The notes under the pieces: generated by a model
What the model saw: only the letters and a program-made list of their open reading frames with translations
Database searches by the model: none
What the model was told of the DNA's origin: nothing
Translations under genes and position numbers: made by a program
DNA from: Pogonophryne albipinna
Taxonomy: Eukaryota; Chordata; Actinopteri; Perciformes; Artedidraconidae
DNA length: 64,000 bases
Assembly (NCBI GenBank): GCA_028583405.1
Contig: CM053259.1
Coordinates: 15,428,594 to 15,492,593 of the forward strand
Direction of reading: 5' to 3'
Shown here: positions 31,003 to 43,880 of the stretch, piece after piece
Numbering within the stretch: position 1 is the stretch's first letter
How the letters are laid out: each line of letters opens with the position of its first letter

Positions 31003-33384
31003 GTGTTCAACCGGAGTTTCAGAACAAATAGACCATTTGGTTGATTAGTCATTTGAATCAAAAACGGCTTTGAAAACGCAAAAATGACAATTATTATTGT
31101 ACACCTCTGCAGATGCTGCTTTTCATTTTTGTATGGGAAAGTGAACTGAATATCTTTTAGGTGTCTGACATGGCTATACAAAATAAAAGCCTGAAAAGAT
31201 GTAACCTTGGTTTTCTGGCATTATATGATATGATTTATCACTATTTTGAAAACCAAACAACAATCAAAAGATGAACCTATGACAATACTCAATCGTTTCA
31301 GCCATATTAGAAAGTTATAATCCAGAAAACAGTAGTTACATTAAAATAATTACATCCTAAGATCTACTTTAGTTTATTGGAGCTTTCAACTGCATTTGAA
31401 TATATTCGATATGGGTGAAAGCCCTGGAAAAACGCTAGGAATAAGATCTTAAATGTAACTTTTCTTTTGTTAAATTGCTCCTTGCATACCATTATTTCAA
31501 TATAGTTTTCATAAAAATGGTGCCAACGGTTCTCCAATGCATAATACAAGAAGCTTTCCAATAACTTTGGATGAATGAAATGTAAAAAAGGTCACAGTAA
31601 AACATGTAAAGCTTCCAGTTTTCCTGTGATCATCAGGACATAGTCAAACTGAAAATAAGACTTAAAATACTGCTAACCTTTTGCAGCTAACTTTTATTAC
31701 TTGACAGTTTTTGGATGCTACAAACCCACTTAGTACTTTAAAAGGTTTGGGTTGATAGGCAGGGCTACTTGTATTCCACAGCGTGGCCTTTTCCCATTAC
31801 ACAGAATGACTCAGTTGTGTAAGGATGTGTACTTCACAGCTCTTTTAGTGTTGTTACCTTTAACCACTGCTTTTAAGTTGAGACAATACACGTTACATTG
31901 GCTGCTCTTCACAAAAAGAATGATTCTGGTTTGCATTCTGCCAACCCTGATCCAACTGAATGTAACAGTGTAATTGATCACTTAAATGTAATTGGAATCA
32001 TGTAAAGCTTTATGCTCCAACCCATGTAAGCCATGCTTCAGTCCCCCCCAACATTGCTTTTTTTCTACACTCCTTCCTCTCTCCTTCCTCTCCCTCTGTG
32101 TCTCTATCCCCAGTGGTTCTGGTTCAATGCTTCCCCTCCATCTCCCCTGCTCTTTATTGACTGCTGAGTGTAAGGCGGTGTTAAACCAGCATCGATGGAA
32201 TAGTGGGCATTACCCCTTTGAACTGTAATAAACTCACATTTATTTTGCTTGCAGAGGCCTATTTCTTTGCCTTGGACACGTACATATGTGTGGGCAGATA
32301 TCAAGTGTGTGAGGTAGAGAGCTGCATAAAAGGTCTTTGGTATGGGGACAGCATAGCCAGTGCAAAGCCTGTCAGAATCCATGCTGGTGCACTAGAGCCG
32401 TGCTTGAGCCTCGCCTTTAATTGGAATGTAATTGGAGAAGCACCTGCACATTCGCCTCCATCTCCCTCCTCCCCGAACCAAAGGCTGCTCCATTTTCCAC
32501 TGACTACCTCCGACTCTTTCTCTACCTCCTCTTCCTCCCGTAAGAAGAGCGTCAGTCATGTGCAGTGGAGCATCGCAGAGTAACAAGGCCCCCTACTGGG
32601 CCCGGTGTGTGTGGGTCAATGTGTGTCTGGGGCACAAACCAGAAGAAACAGGAAAAAGCAGGGAGGGGATAGAGGAGCGCGAGGAGATGAAGAGAAACCG
32701 AGGGAGGGAGCGGTAAGACGGAGCGAAGGACTAGAATCATTTGTAATAGCCTGCGCGCTCTATTGCGCCATTTCATCCAGCATTTAGTTAAGCGAGATTT
32801 GTTTTGTTTTGCCTTTGTTGTTTGGAATGCTCGGAGAAGTCAATTTGTTGGCTCATTTGTCAAACGCTGGACTGCGTCAGTGGCATCTCAGCAGTGTCAC
32901 GGAGCGGAGGAAAGCTCTCTCACTCAGTAGATGATCATCAGGATGGTGGAGATTGCCTGTGTACCATTTTAAATGTGGACTGGAAAACAATGAAAACTAG
33001 GGGCCACTGGCAGAGCAGCCTCTGTCCCAAATGGATTCTTAAGTGGAATAGGGCAGCATGAGCGAAGAGGTGTGAGGGAGGTAGAGGGGGTGAAGATTGC
33101 AAGATAATGTAGTTAGGGAGCAGAGCTGATCCTTTGCAAGGGCGATTAGAGAGAGTGTTTTCAATGTAAAATCACTGTCTTTACAAGCTGCTGAAAGTTT
33201 TACTTAGCAACCACTATAATGACAACTGTTTATGGCAAATATTAAAATGGCTGAATTCCATTTGGCTTTGTGCATGCTGGCTTACTGGCTTGTTTGGACC
33301 CTTGAATACAACACATACCTTAAAGTTATTAGTTACACCTATGCTTTCCTAACTATTACATACATTTAAAATCTGTCATTGGTC
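31003..33384. other. Intron 1 segment without recognisable elements
   Basis: AT-rich to about 32000. A pyrimidine-rich block at 32035-32160 and a purine-rich block at 32635-32720 follow. No coding sequence or RNA is recognised. Confidence 0.4.
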
Positions 33385-33462
33385 TTGGTCGAATGCACTT
33401 ATTATAAGTCGCTTTGGAGAAAAGCGTCAGCTAAATGAAATGTAATGTCATTCAAAAAAAAT
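33385..33462 (+). repeat. 3' tail of a teleost SINE-type repeat
   Basis: The core ATAAGTCGCTTTGGAGAAAA, then GCGTCAGCTAAATGAAATGT, closely matches the widespread fish repeat tail that reads TAAGTCGCTTTGGATAAAAG and GCGTCTGCTAAATG. Recognised from memory; only the tail is clear. Confidence 0.6.
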
Positions 33463-34470
33463 GTTTTGGAATAAAAAAATAGTTATAGTACTGTCAGTTC
33501 AAGGATAATAAATAATGCCCTGCACATACTGGAATGTAGGCTACATTTTGTATGAATATCTGGAGTCTTATAGGTTTTTGTAAGTTCTAATGTGCTTTAA
33601 AAGGTTTTTGCTTGATCCGAAAGGTTATTCCAGTCTAGCAACAGTTTAGATCAGGTGATGAAAGGTTTTTCTTAAAAGCAGTTTTGGTCAGTGATTCAGT
33701 AAAAGCATATCATAGCGTAGTTATAGATCGACCTCCAGGATGCAGGACTGTGAAGCAGCTCGTGCTCTCAGTCTCTGAAGCTAACGTTAACTCCAGCAGC
33801 GACAGTGCCGAGCTGGCAAAGCACCATTTAAGGTGGTGGGTAAGATACGGTATCTAAACATTACCATCACTGGCCAACTGCATGCTGTGTTAGATATAAC
33901 ACCAGTTGTTCATTTCATGGTTCGTATTAGAACATTTTGCATTGATATCAGTTATATCAATGATGCCATATCTTAATCAATGTGGGCCAAATTGGACATT
34001 TTCTATAGAGAACCTGTCAAGTTTATGGTTAATACTCAACCAGTATATGTGACAAAATAAAAAGGTCAATGGTCCACTTAATTTAACTAGTTAATAATGA
34101 CTTGGCTTGAAAAAAACTGTCATGTTTAATACTGTAGAGACATTATTTCAGTGATGATTGATTTAGTTATAATTGATACAAATGTATCTTGTTAATTCTA
34201 CGTGTTTTTCATAAATACAGGCTTGGTTTGTTCAATGATCTTCTTCAAAAATGAAATATTGTTTGTGCATGCTGAGCAATTAGATATTTTATCCAGCTGT
34301 TGTAAGGAGCGTACAAGAAAAATGAACACGGAGAAGATAAAAGAGATTTTGCTCGCAACTCGAGCAGGGTCAGGGATCCTTCTTTGGTATTTATGAGACA
34401 TGAAGAGTGACATGAAAATGTGATCAAATGGAGGAGACAGAGCGAGAGACGAATGTTTGATAGAGCAACG

Positions 34471-34690
34471 ATTACTGATGAGGGGCTGAGAACTGATGTC
34501 GGGTTGCAGCACTTGAGAGAACAAGAGTAAACAACGAACCAACGCCGAGCAATCAAACAGACAAACAAAAAAACGTAGATGAATAAGGAGCCGCAAATGG
34601 AAATGAATAGAAAATGAAGTGGGGGTCGTGAGATGTGAGGAGACTAGGAGAGAGGCCACAGGGAAGTTGAGAGTAAGGGTGAAAAGAGAG
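34471..34690 (+). repeat. Intronic duplication, copy A
   Basis: Aligns with 39489-39681 in the same orientation. Shared blocks include ATTACTGATGA, CTGATGTC.GGTTGCA, AAACAGACAAACAA, GGAAATGAA and GAAGTGGGGGT followed by GTGAGATGTGA. Identity is roughly 75-80 % by eye with several small indels. The boundaries show no inverted or poly-A ends, so a local duplication or an unknown low-copy repeat are both possible. Confidence 0.8.
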
Positions 34691-35519
34691 GGAGGGAAGG
34701 GTGGAGAGGAAGATGAGAGCAAGCGAAGGAGGGAGGTTGTTGTTTTAAGATCAGTACGGATGAGTGCGTTTTCCCTCTCTGGGGGGGGGGGGCCATCGGC
34801 TCTCTATGTCTGTCACTCCACTCGTTTATGCGGCCGCTCCGAGGGAGAGGAAAAGGGCGCTTAGTCGTTGGTGTGTGTTTTGAAGTGCCTCGTGTGAGAA
34901 TGGGGGCAATTTTGGAAAAAGGACTGTAATGCTCTTTTCATCACTGAATGAGTCACCCTTCCTTTCATGAGGTTGTTTTTCTTCCCTCCACCTCCACCCT
35001 TTTTTCTCTTCACCGTCTCTTTTCTCCTGCCCTGGTTTTCCTTTCTAAACACAGGTCGTTCTGTTCTTAGTCTATTGTCTTTAGAACACACTGTAACAGG
35101 TTTGATGGTCACAGGCTTGCATTAGTTTAATCTTCTGATGTTTTTATTTAATATCTCTAAAAGATGAAAAGAAGAAGAAGTGAATAATGCCTGTCCCATA
35201 GGTTTTGCAATCCAAAATCTAAAATATTGAATTTGCTGAGAGCTAAACGCAGCAGATCCTCATATTTGAGAAGCTGGAACAACTCAAATTGTAATTGATT
35301 CTAGATTTTCATGGATTTAGCTCGATACATTTCTTTGATTGTGACATTTTTAGAAGTTAAACTGACTTATTTTATTTGAAACTATTGAAAGTCGACATTC
35401 TATGCAGATAATTTGCCATTTTATTCATTTATGAATCATTAATTCCAATGTTATGCATTGATTTACATCATAATATGCGTCTTTAACTCCCTACTGAATG
35501 TAAAAAGAAATACAAGTGT

Positions 35520-36075
35520 GAGAACAGTGAATTTGTTGCAGTGAGGATGATAATTGCAATTAGCCGCTTTCCACCCCTGCTGCTCACTTAAAATCATAGA
35601 CTAATGAAATTAATTTAGTATTAGCGGGACTCCGGACGCTCGTGCAAAAGCATGTCTGGGATACATTACAACTCTTAAATAAATCATTCATTAACTAAAA
35701 TATGTCAAACAACCGAACAAGCTCCATTATTTAATTTTACAACTCAGACTGGCTGACAGCTGATATTTAATTAAAGGCCAGGATCAGTCAAATATATTAG
35801 CTAGCTGATTTATCCGTCTCTAACCCAAGCAATAAGTAATGTCTGCCCCGTCATAAAGTAAAATACGGCTCTGTTCTATGTGATAATGTTCATTTAGCTT
35901 AAATTACAACGTGTCAAATGTTCCATTTTGGTTTCTAATAATGATATCAGTATTAGCTGGCAGCAGCCTCTAAAGCCCCTTGGACAAAGTTATCATTGTT
36001 TTTGCAGGTAGGCAGGCCTGTCACCCTGATGTGTGTTTTGCCCAGTTGCCATGAAGGTTATCAGGCCGGCGCACA
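35520..36075. promoter_or_regulatory. Candidate conserved enhancer-like block
   Basis: Non-repetitive AT-rich DNA with clustered developmental transcription-factor motifs. These are the perfect palindromic homeodomain dimer site TAATTGCAATTA at 35551-35562, ATTAATTTAG near 35609, a Meis-type TGACAG at 35754-35759 overlapping the E-box CAGCTG at 35757-35762, and TTTAATTAAA just after. Sox-like ACAAAG and CATTGTTTTT follow at about 35983-36004. It lies directly before the longest TG array. Enhancer function is an inference from motif density. Confidence 0.3.
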
Positions 36076-36150
36076 AACTACACTAGAGGTGGGGCGGCTC
36101 CCCACAGGTTAGGAGGCATAAGTATGCAGCGCCAGTCAGGTGCTTATTTT

Positions 36151-36490
<340 letters not shown>

Positions 36491-36559
36491 CTCCGCCTCC
36501 CAGCAGGGGCAGCCAAAGTGCGCTCCTCTAATGTCATCCTGTGGCCGTCCTCCAGCTAA

Positions 36560-37075
36560 AAGCCAGCGGCTTGCTCTCCTCCCCCAATGTCACCTTTCCT
36601 CCCTCCACTTTTTACTTTCTCCTCCTCCGACGCCTCCTCCTTCTTTCTCTCCCTCACTCTCTCTCTCTCTGTTTGTCATTTTTCATCATCGGTCCGTGTT
36701 TGCTAATCTCCGTCCATTCTCTGCTCTCCGTCTCAATCCATCATCTCTACTTGGGTCTTGTGCTGAAGGTTACCGAGTCGCTGATGGAGAGAAGACGAGG
36801 AATAGACGATCATAAAGACTGACAGGGAGGGATGAAGGAAGGGAGGGAGGGGTTGTCCTCTTATCTCTCTCTCTTTTTCCCTCTGTCTCTCTTTCTGTGT
36901 TTTCTTTTATATCTCTGCATCCCTCTTTCTTTCCCTCTGTATCCTCCTCTTTTCTCTTTCTTTCTCTCTCCTCCCTCTGTTCCTCCTCTCCTGATCTATG
37001 ACCATCTCCATCTGCTTCTCCCTGTCATTTCTGCCTTGACACCGCTCGCCTCTCCCCCCTCCTCCCTCTGGATCC
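36560..37075 (+). repeat. Polypyrimidine-rich tract
   Basis: About 500 bp dominated by C and T on the + strand (CTCCTCC, CTCTCTCTCTCTG, TCTTTCTTTC runs), broken by a purine-rich interlude at 36785-36855. Open frames across it reflect composition, not coding. Confidence 0.8.
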
Positions 37076-37564
37076 CCGCATACTGACAGCCGTCAATCTC
37101 ACACTGATGAACACACTTTGTGGAAACGGCATGTGAAGTGTGTCTTTTCCCCCTTAATACATTGTGAAGCCTGTTTTAGTGGCCCATGCCCCGGGTCAAC
37201 AGTTAACCCTTTGATGCTCTGAGCCACGTGTATACATGTTAAAGGCAGTCACCTTCGTCTGTCATGCTCCAGAACATATGAATGCAACACACACACTCAG
37301 CTCAGTACATTAGAGCGTATTTAAACACATAAGATCACATTCAGAGCTGCTGTGTGTCTCGCTTCACGGGCCGGCTGCATTAGGCCCGTCTCTATCTGAA
37401 ATTCTAATCGGCGCTCGCAGACATTACTATTCAGTCTGTGCTCCCGCCGGCTGCCTGCACAGCGGCTTAGCTTTGCATTAAAGTTCTGTAACCGTGAAGG
37501 CCAAAGTCCATTTCATAACCCCCACATTTGTATAACATGTTGATAAACACAATCTGTGTGTTAC

Positions 37565-37995
37565 TTTCTGCCCTCAATCTCTGGTCTCCTCCCTCCCCGC
37601 CGCTCTCGTCTCACCTTGGCCTCCGCCGGTCCAACTTCAATGTTTTTTTTTGCCTCGGCAGACGGCACATTCAGCGGATCCATTCCCTTTGTCACAACTT
37701 ATTTATGCATTACACATCTTTTCTTAATAATCTCTCCTCTCATCTTTCAATTTCCCCCCCTTTGCCGCCCTCCGCCTCTGCATCCCTTTCTTCTGCCGGG
37801 CTTAAAGCGTTTCACCTCTCCTCTATCTCCCTGCCTGGGCACACTTTCCCCCGTTCGCCTCAATTCTTATCTTCCCCTCTATATTCCTTCATCTCTTCTT
37901 TTTCCTATCCTCCTTCTCTATCTTCTGCCCAGTAACCTCTCGCATCCTCCCTCCCTGTGCCCTCTATCCCCTCCCTCTCCTGCCCACCCCCAGCT
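37565..37995 (+). repeat. Polypyrimidine-rich tract
   Basis: A second C/T-dominated block on the same strand, with CTCCCTCC and TTCTTCC runs. With the TG arrays at 36153 and 38322 it forms a 2.4-kb low-complexity cluster. Confidence 0.8.
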
Positions 37996-38320
37996 CAAAT
38001 GAAACCCCCGCCGAGGCCCAGCCACACGGACCCAAGAAACAGACCTTGAAAAACAAGATAAAGTATATCAAAACTACCATGGCTTCAGCGCTCCATGGGC
38101 AGTGTATATTTTTGGATACCATTTCACATTCTTACACACACTCCCCGCCCTGCTCCACCCGGTCTGTCTGTTTCTCTGCCTCAGTCTGTTTTGCCTCCGT
38201 CTCCCTTTCCCTTCCTCCTCAAACAGGCATTGTCCCGGTCTTGACAGTGAAGCGGGTCTGCAGTGATTAACATTGATTAAAGTGGCTAACGAGTCTCGTT
38301 TTTATTCAGTTGGAGAGAGG

Positions 38321-38565
<245 letters not shown>

Positions 38566-39230
38566 CATGTCCACAAAGCTGTCACTCAACGGGGCTGGGT
38601 GTGTGAGGAATGAAAAGCCCAGCTGTGAGTGCTTAGCAGTCGAGGTGTCTGTGTGTTTGATGGCATTGTACACAGGAAACCGTGTGGTTGTGTGGGATTG
38701 TGTGTGTATATAGTATACGGCCTACATGAATCACCATCACTAATTCCGCTGCCTGTTTAGCAGAGACTCTCATCCTTTGTTTTTCTGCCACATTTGGACC
38801 ATTTTACACACAGAAAAACTGAACACCCTGCAGCTTGATTCAGCTTCCAATCATGTGACTACTCAAACTCTTACCTCATTTTACCTGAAAAACACATGGA
38901 GTATGTCATGTTGTTTTATTATTTGAAAATACACATGGATTTGTGGAAATGTCTGTTCATATTTGGTTTCTGGTGTCATTTTGGTGCAGAGCAAAGACGG
39001 GTATTGTTTGATAAGCTGTTGTTCACGACTGGACAATATGGTTGGAGTCTATAATAAAATACCTAGTCAAATGTAAAATGGATAAAGAGTTCTTATGTAG
39101 TGAAACTCTGCAGTCCCCCTCAGCTGTACAAAGCATTTTAACATCTTTGGTTTGTTTTAAAATCCTTCAAGAATCTTGTTTTTCCTCTCACTGGTCATTG
39201 TTTTAAGCAAACCGTCTCCAACAACTCTCT

Positions 39231-39264
39231 GAACACGGCCTTCCCAGGAACACGGCCTTCCAAG
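39231..39264. repeat. 17-bp tandem duplication
   Basis: Two adjacent copies of GAACACGGCCTTCC(C/A)AG; one base differs. Confidence 0.85.
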
Positions 39265-39488
39265 CTATCAATATTGACCACCAGCTGTTGAACATAGGTG
39301 AGCATTTAGCAGCCCTTTTTCCACCAAAACAGAGCATAAAAGAGGGTGTTAAATTCACCAGGTGGCCAGAAACACTCCATAAAATGTTTGCTCACACATT
39401 GGTAAGAACAATTTATTATGTGGTGGCAATACAATTCATTAGTCTGGTTTTATTAATGTCTAGCAAGCAAATACAATCCTGTTATCCT

Positions 39489-39681
39489 GATTACTGATGA
39501 TGGGCTGATATCTGATGTCAGGTTGCACAACAACAAAAGTAAACAACAAACCAACACCAAGCCAAACAGACAAACAAGAAATTGCGATAAATAAGGAATG
39601 AGGAAATGAAGTGGGGGTAGTGAGATGTGAAGACACTTGGAGATAAAACCAGTGGGAGGTTGAACGTCAGGTTGAAGGCGG
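39489..39681 (+). repeat. Intronic duplication, copy B
   Basis: Second copy of the block at 34471-34690, about 5 kb downstream and in the same orientation. It is slightly shorter owing to several deletions. Confidence 0.8.
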
Positions 39682-39892
39682 TTTGAGACAACGATTTAGA
39701 AGGTGATAATGATATTGATGTGTTTACAGCCTGTTACACTGCCCTCAGGTAACATCCATTATGCACGATATTTAGCAATCATATAAAGATACTGTGGTTC
39801 AAGTATACTGTGGTTAAAATGTCCCCACAACTCATATTAGTGCTCAGAGTTGTGAAAAGATGATACCATGCATGATAATCTTTTCACTATAT

Positions 39893-39960
39893 CTGTAAGC
39901 GTCTTTGAGCACCTGTAAAAGCGCTAACAAAATAAATCTATTATTATTATTATTATAATA
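39893..39960 (+). mobile_element. LINE/SINE 3' tail with (ATT)n end
   Basis: GTAAGCGTCTTTGAGCACCT, then GCGCTAACAAAATAAAT and an ATT trinucleotide run. This is the arrangement of L2-group 3' tails in fish (GCGCTATATAAATAAA plus a microsatellite). No coding part remains. Confidence 0.55.
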
Positions 39961-39965
39961 TTTCA

Positions 39966-42834
39966 TTTTTACCCAGCTCTATTGTCGGCTGCATAAAAGC
40001 ACACCAAGTCTGTGGTGGTTCAAACTAAAGCAGAGAATTAGCATGTGCTCCGTGCTATAGGAGCCATGTGTGATTGAGCGTGTTGATCCAGTGTTGTACC
40101 TGAGCAGCGGTAACCCTCCTGGCTGAGGCGCTGGAGCTGAGTGAGCCTTTGAGGCGCACAGATTCACATCCGACATGGCTGCCTGAGCCATAAGAACAAC
40201 TCCATGAATTATGAAAGGGCACAAACCCATCGCAGGGCTGCTCTGAGAGGAAGAGATGGAGGTAGAGATAACTACAGATTGTAGATGGGGAGAAAGATGA
40301 AGCAAAGTGGAAGAAAATGAAGGAGCGAACGATGCACTGGCACAAAAGAGAGAGGGATAAAGGCTGCATGTGTAGTGGAGTGAGAGGGTGTTTGTTTTGG
40401 ACTGAGGGAGAAAGTGTGTGTGGCTGTCTTTGTGCGAATTTTTAGCCTGTATGTCAGAATGATCGACGTTGCATTGTTCCCAAATCTAACCAGCTGCGTA
40501 TCTATGCCATTGGATTTAGGCTCGTCACTGGGTCCACAAAGGCAACATTTTCACTCAGACATAACATATACCACACAGGCTTTGTTCCAGCCTCTTCAAA
40601 CAGTGTTCACTGAGGAGGTGTGACAGCACGCCAGGCGGGGAACTGCTGCACACCATTTCCAAGCCTCGGCAGAAAACAGAGGAGAGACGGAGACTGGGGG
40701 ATTTTTATTTATTTTTTACACCAATTATCTAATGTGTGATCTGGGGGCCTGGCTGGCTGTCATGCAGCCTCTGGTTTATTCTGTCTTTTAATCTTTCTAG
40801 TAATCTTGTTGCCACTGCTGAGCCGGTGTCACAGCAGTGAACTCCAAGACAAGACAATTCCATTAGGAGATGGCACGAGGCAGCATTCATTAGTGTCCCC
40901 GGCCAGATGCTGCGCCGCATATCGAACTGATTCCTCAGGACAATGTATTGTGCCTCATCACAAAGTTGTTCCAGAAAGGGGGTCTCCAAATATTTAGGAG
41001 GAAGCATTGAGAGAGCAGGTGGATTTGGAGTATCATTGTGCCTCCCTCCCATCCCTCATTCTGTGCCAGGTCTATCTCAGCCTGCTCAGTATTCAACTCT
41101 GTCCACTCAAATCTTCTCTCAATCAATAGGAAGTGTTTAAGCAGAAAGCAGTGCAGACGTCAAGCGTGTCATCCTCCTGCACCCAGTCCTCCCAGTGTCT
41201 CTCTCCCCTCACCGTCTGCATCGCCACACAGCAACTGTGGTGTTAGAAAGTGTCGTGAAGAAGCGCTGAGAGATGCCTCGCCTCTGCAACGATGTTTCAC
41301 ATCCTCTGCTTTTATAACACTCCCCTCTTTATCTCCACTGTTACATAAGTGCCTATATGTACGGGCAACCTTCACAATTCATAGCCTTGGGAGAGACAGG
41401 TGACTGATGTAAAGGGAGGGGGGATATAGCAGGAGCCGAAGAAAGTATGAAAGAAAACACAAAAGATGTAGAGGTGGCGGAAAAAAAGAACATTTGGAGG
41501 AGAGGAGAGAGGGAGAGAGAGAGAGAGAGAGGAGTGAGAGCCGTGGTCGGTCAATTATTCAAGAGGGGCTCGTCGTGCCCTGGGAGCTGCTTTGAACACG
41601 CCTGCAGAGCGTCACCTGCTAATGGGCCACAGATTGACATGCTACCTGAGCAGACCCCCCCCCGTCCCCCGTCCCCTCTCCTCCAATGTGGGCTCTTATC
41701 AGTGCTCTCTGGTGGAACGTGTAAATAATTACTCCATGACCAGTCTGCTGTGGGAGCTGGAGGATTGTTTGCACAAAGAAAAAAGAGGATATCTTTTTTT
41801 AAAAGGGCGATGGGTTATTTTAAGAAAATAGGTGAATTATTTATGTCAGCCTGCTCGGAAGTGTTGTGTGCATTTGCACTACCGCTTGTTAGGTGTATTC
41901 GGGGATACACAAGCTGAAAATGACGTGAGGGTGTTTATTCGGTAACACTGTAAGTTGATTGCATTTAGCCCCTGTCACCGGGGAGTGTATTACTTTTGCT
42001 TGATGTTTTGTGTGTATGTGCCCGTGTGTTTGGTGGTCTTTAGGGGGCTGGCGTGCGTTCATGAAGCCCTGAAGTTGCCATGGCTTGGAGATAAAAGGCC
42101 AGATTATTCTACTTGGCATCCATTAGTTTGGCGCTACCTGAATATCGTCCAGTATAAATCTGACCCAGAACTACTTTCCTTCATCTTCCTTTCTTCTTCT
42201 CCACCTCTCTCTCCTGTCTTTGTTCTCTTCCTGGCTGAGAGAGAGATATGTGTGCCAGCCCAGATTCGGGGCTTAAAGACGGAGTTATTTTTTTTTAATG
42301 TTTTAAAGTGAATACCCTACTGTGGTTGACTTCCTGTGAGAGCAGCCGAGCCCCCACACTTTAACTTCAAAGCTTGTATACTATACCTTGATAATGGAAA
42401 TGGCATTGATTTTACAGGGCGAGGAAGCATCTGTGGATTTACATTAGTGTTACATTTTACTCGAGTTGTGTTTTTTTCACATTCACTTTTCCACACACGG
42501 TTGTTGAATGTCTTTGTTTATCTTTTGGATCCATGAATACTATACTGATTTATCTCTTGAACTGTTCTTCTCTCGTGTGTCCTCTGCTCTGTCAGTGTCT
42601 GGACAGTTGGAAATGGGTGAGATAAGCACTCTTTTGTGTGTCACCTCCCCTCTGCTATCTCGCTTTCTGTCTCTACCTGTCTGCCTCACGCTCTCTCTCT
42701 CTAAGGACAGCAGCCTTTATATTTAAGCAGCAGAACTACAATTGAAATTGGTGATGTCTTCTCTAAAGAAACAGGTCTGGTCTGTGACAAGAAGAGGCAG
42801 CATTTGGCTTCGGCTGCCACAATGTACCCACACC
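39966..42834. other. Intron 1 segment without recognisable elements
   Basis: A GA run lies at about 41504-41531 and a C run near 41656. Parts are pyrimidine-rich (41040-41220). Otherwise single-copy-looking, with no gene recognised. Confidence 0.4.
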
Positions 42835-43130
42835 CAGGGGCGCCGTTTGCCGACAGGCAAGGCAGGCAACTGCTTGGGGCCCCGGACCAGAAGGGGGCCC
42901 CCAAAGAAGGTCGATGAAATTGGTCCACAGCAACGACAACATTATACCCCCTTTGAATTTACTGCAATGACACATCGGCAACCCCCCTAAGGGGCCTTAT
43001 GCATAGCGCGCCGTCAAAAGCTGCTTCAAAATGTCAGTTTAGCAATCTCCGCTCCACCGGGGGGGGGGGGGAGACATGATGCGTTGGGGGGCATGTCTCT
43101 TCTGCCTGGGGCCCCCGGAGTGCCGACACC
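42835..43130 (+). mobile_element. hAT-like element remnant (~300 bp)
   Basis: Starts CAGGGGCGCC and carries GGCAACTGCTTGGGGCCCCG. Near its end it has GTCTCTTCTGCCTGGGGCCC, shared with 4290-4387. A 13-base G run lies at 43059-43071. Ends of this kind are typical of hAT elements; there is no coding region. Confidence 0.6.
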
Positions 43131-43550
43131 GTTTGATCAAACTCAATACCAAGTGAAAAGATATTGATCGTTCGTGTCGAGCTTCTGTGTCATTTCCGCT
43201 AATCCAACAATGTTCAGATCAGATTTCAAAGAAAATGTTTAAGGCTGTGTCCTTGATAGATGTTGTGAAGGTTTTTTTAAATACAGCTTGAATTTTTATC
43301 TATTTTTTATTGCCAGTTTTACAAAATGTTATGGTCTAATTTGCACTTCATTAATTGTTTTCTGAAAGTACTCAAACTGTTTTATTTTCATAATGCAGCA
43401 GCCACCATATGGGCATTAGGTGCATAGACTCAACACAGATGTTTAGGCGACTCTACATAAAAACATTGATACCTGCCCTCGATAGTTGTTTTCAGTTTGC
43501 CTTTGTAGTATATTGTATCTGTTCCTGTTCAGCTGCTGCTGATAGTACCC

Positions 43551-43880
43551 AAGACCAGGCTCAAAACCCGAGGTCACCGAGCCTTCGCAGCAGCTGGCCC
43601 TAGGCTCTGGAACACTCTGCCCCTCCATGTGAGGTCGGCCCAGACCCTAGGGTTTTTTAAATCGACACTAAAGAAGACTCCCTTCTTCTCCCTGGCCTTC
43701 TAGTCAGAGCGGAGCACGACTCATGACATTTCCCTGTGTTTGACTCTTATATTTGCTGTTGTAATTTATTGTCTTCTGTTTGCTATCGCAAAGTGTTTTT
43801 ATTCCATGTACAGCACTTTAGCTCGACCAAAAATCGTTTTTAAAATGTGCTATATAAATAAAACTTGATTTTTTTGACAG
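43551..43880 (+). mobile_element. L2-type LINE, 3' end fragment
   Basis: Frame from AAG at 43551 to TAG at 43701-43703 encodes 50 residues, including RGHRAFAAAGPRLWNTLPLH, VRSAQTL and KSTLKKTPFF. This is the characteristic C-terminus of L2/CR1-group reverse-transcriptase proteins in fish. It is followed by a 3' UTR ending GTGCTATATAAATAAAACTT and a T run. The element is 5'-truncated, as usual for target-primed insertion, and distinct from the LINE at 45300-46680. Confidence 0.85.

Noticed and set aside
34198..34722. 174-codon frame on the - strand
   Set aside because: It overlaps the duplicated block 34471-34690 and is compositionally pyrimidine-rich; the second copy does not keep the frame.
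37528..38002. Overlapping 135- and 148-codon frames
   Set aside because: Artefact of a stop-poor polypyrimidine tract.
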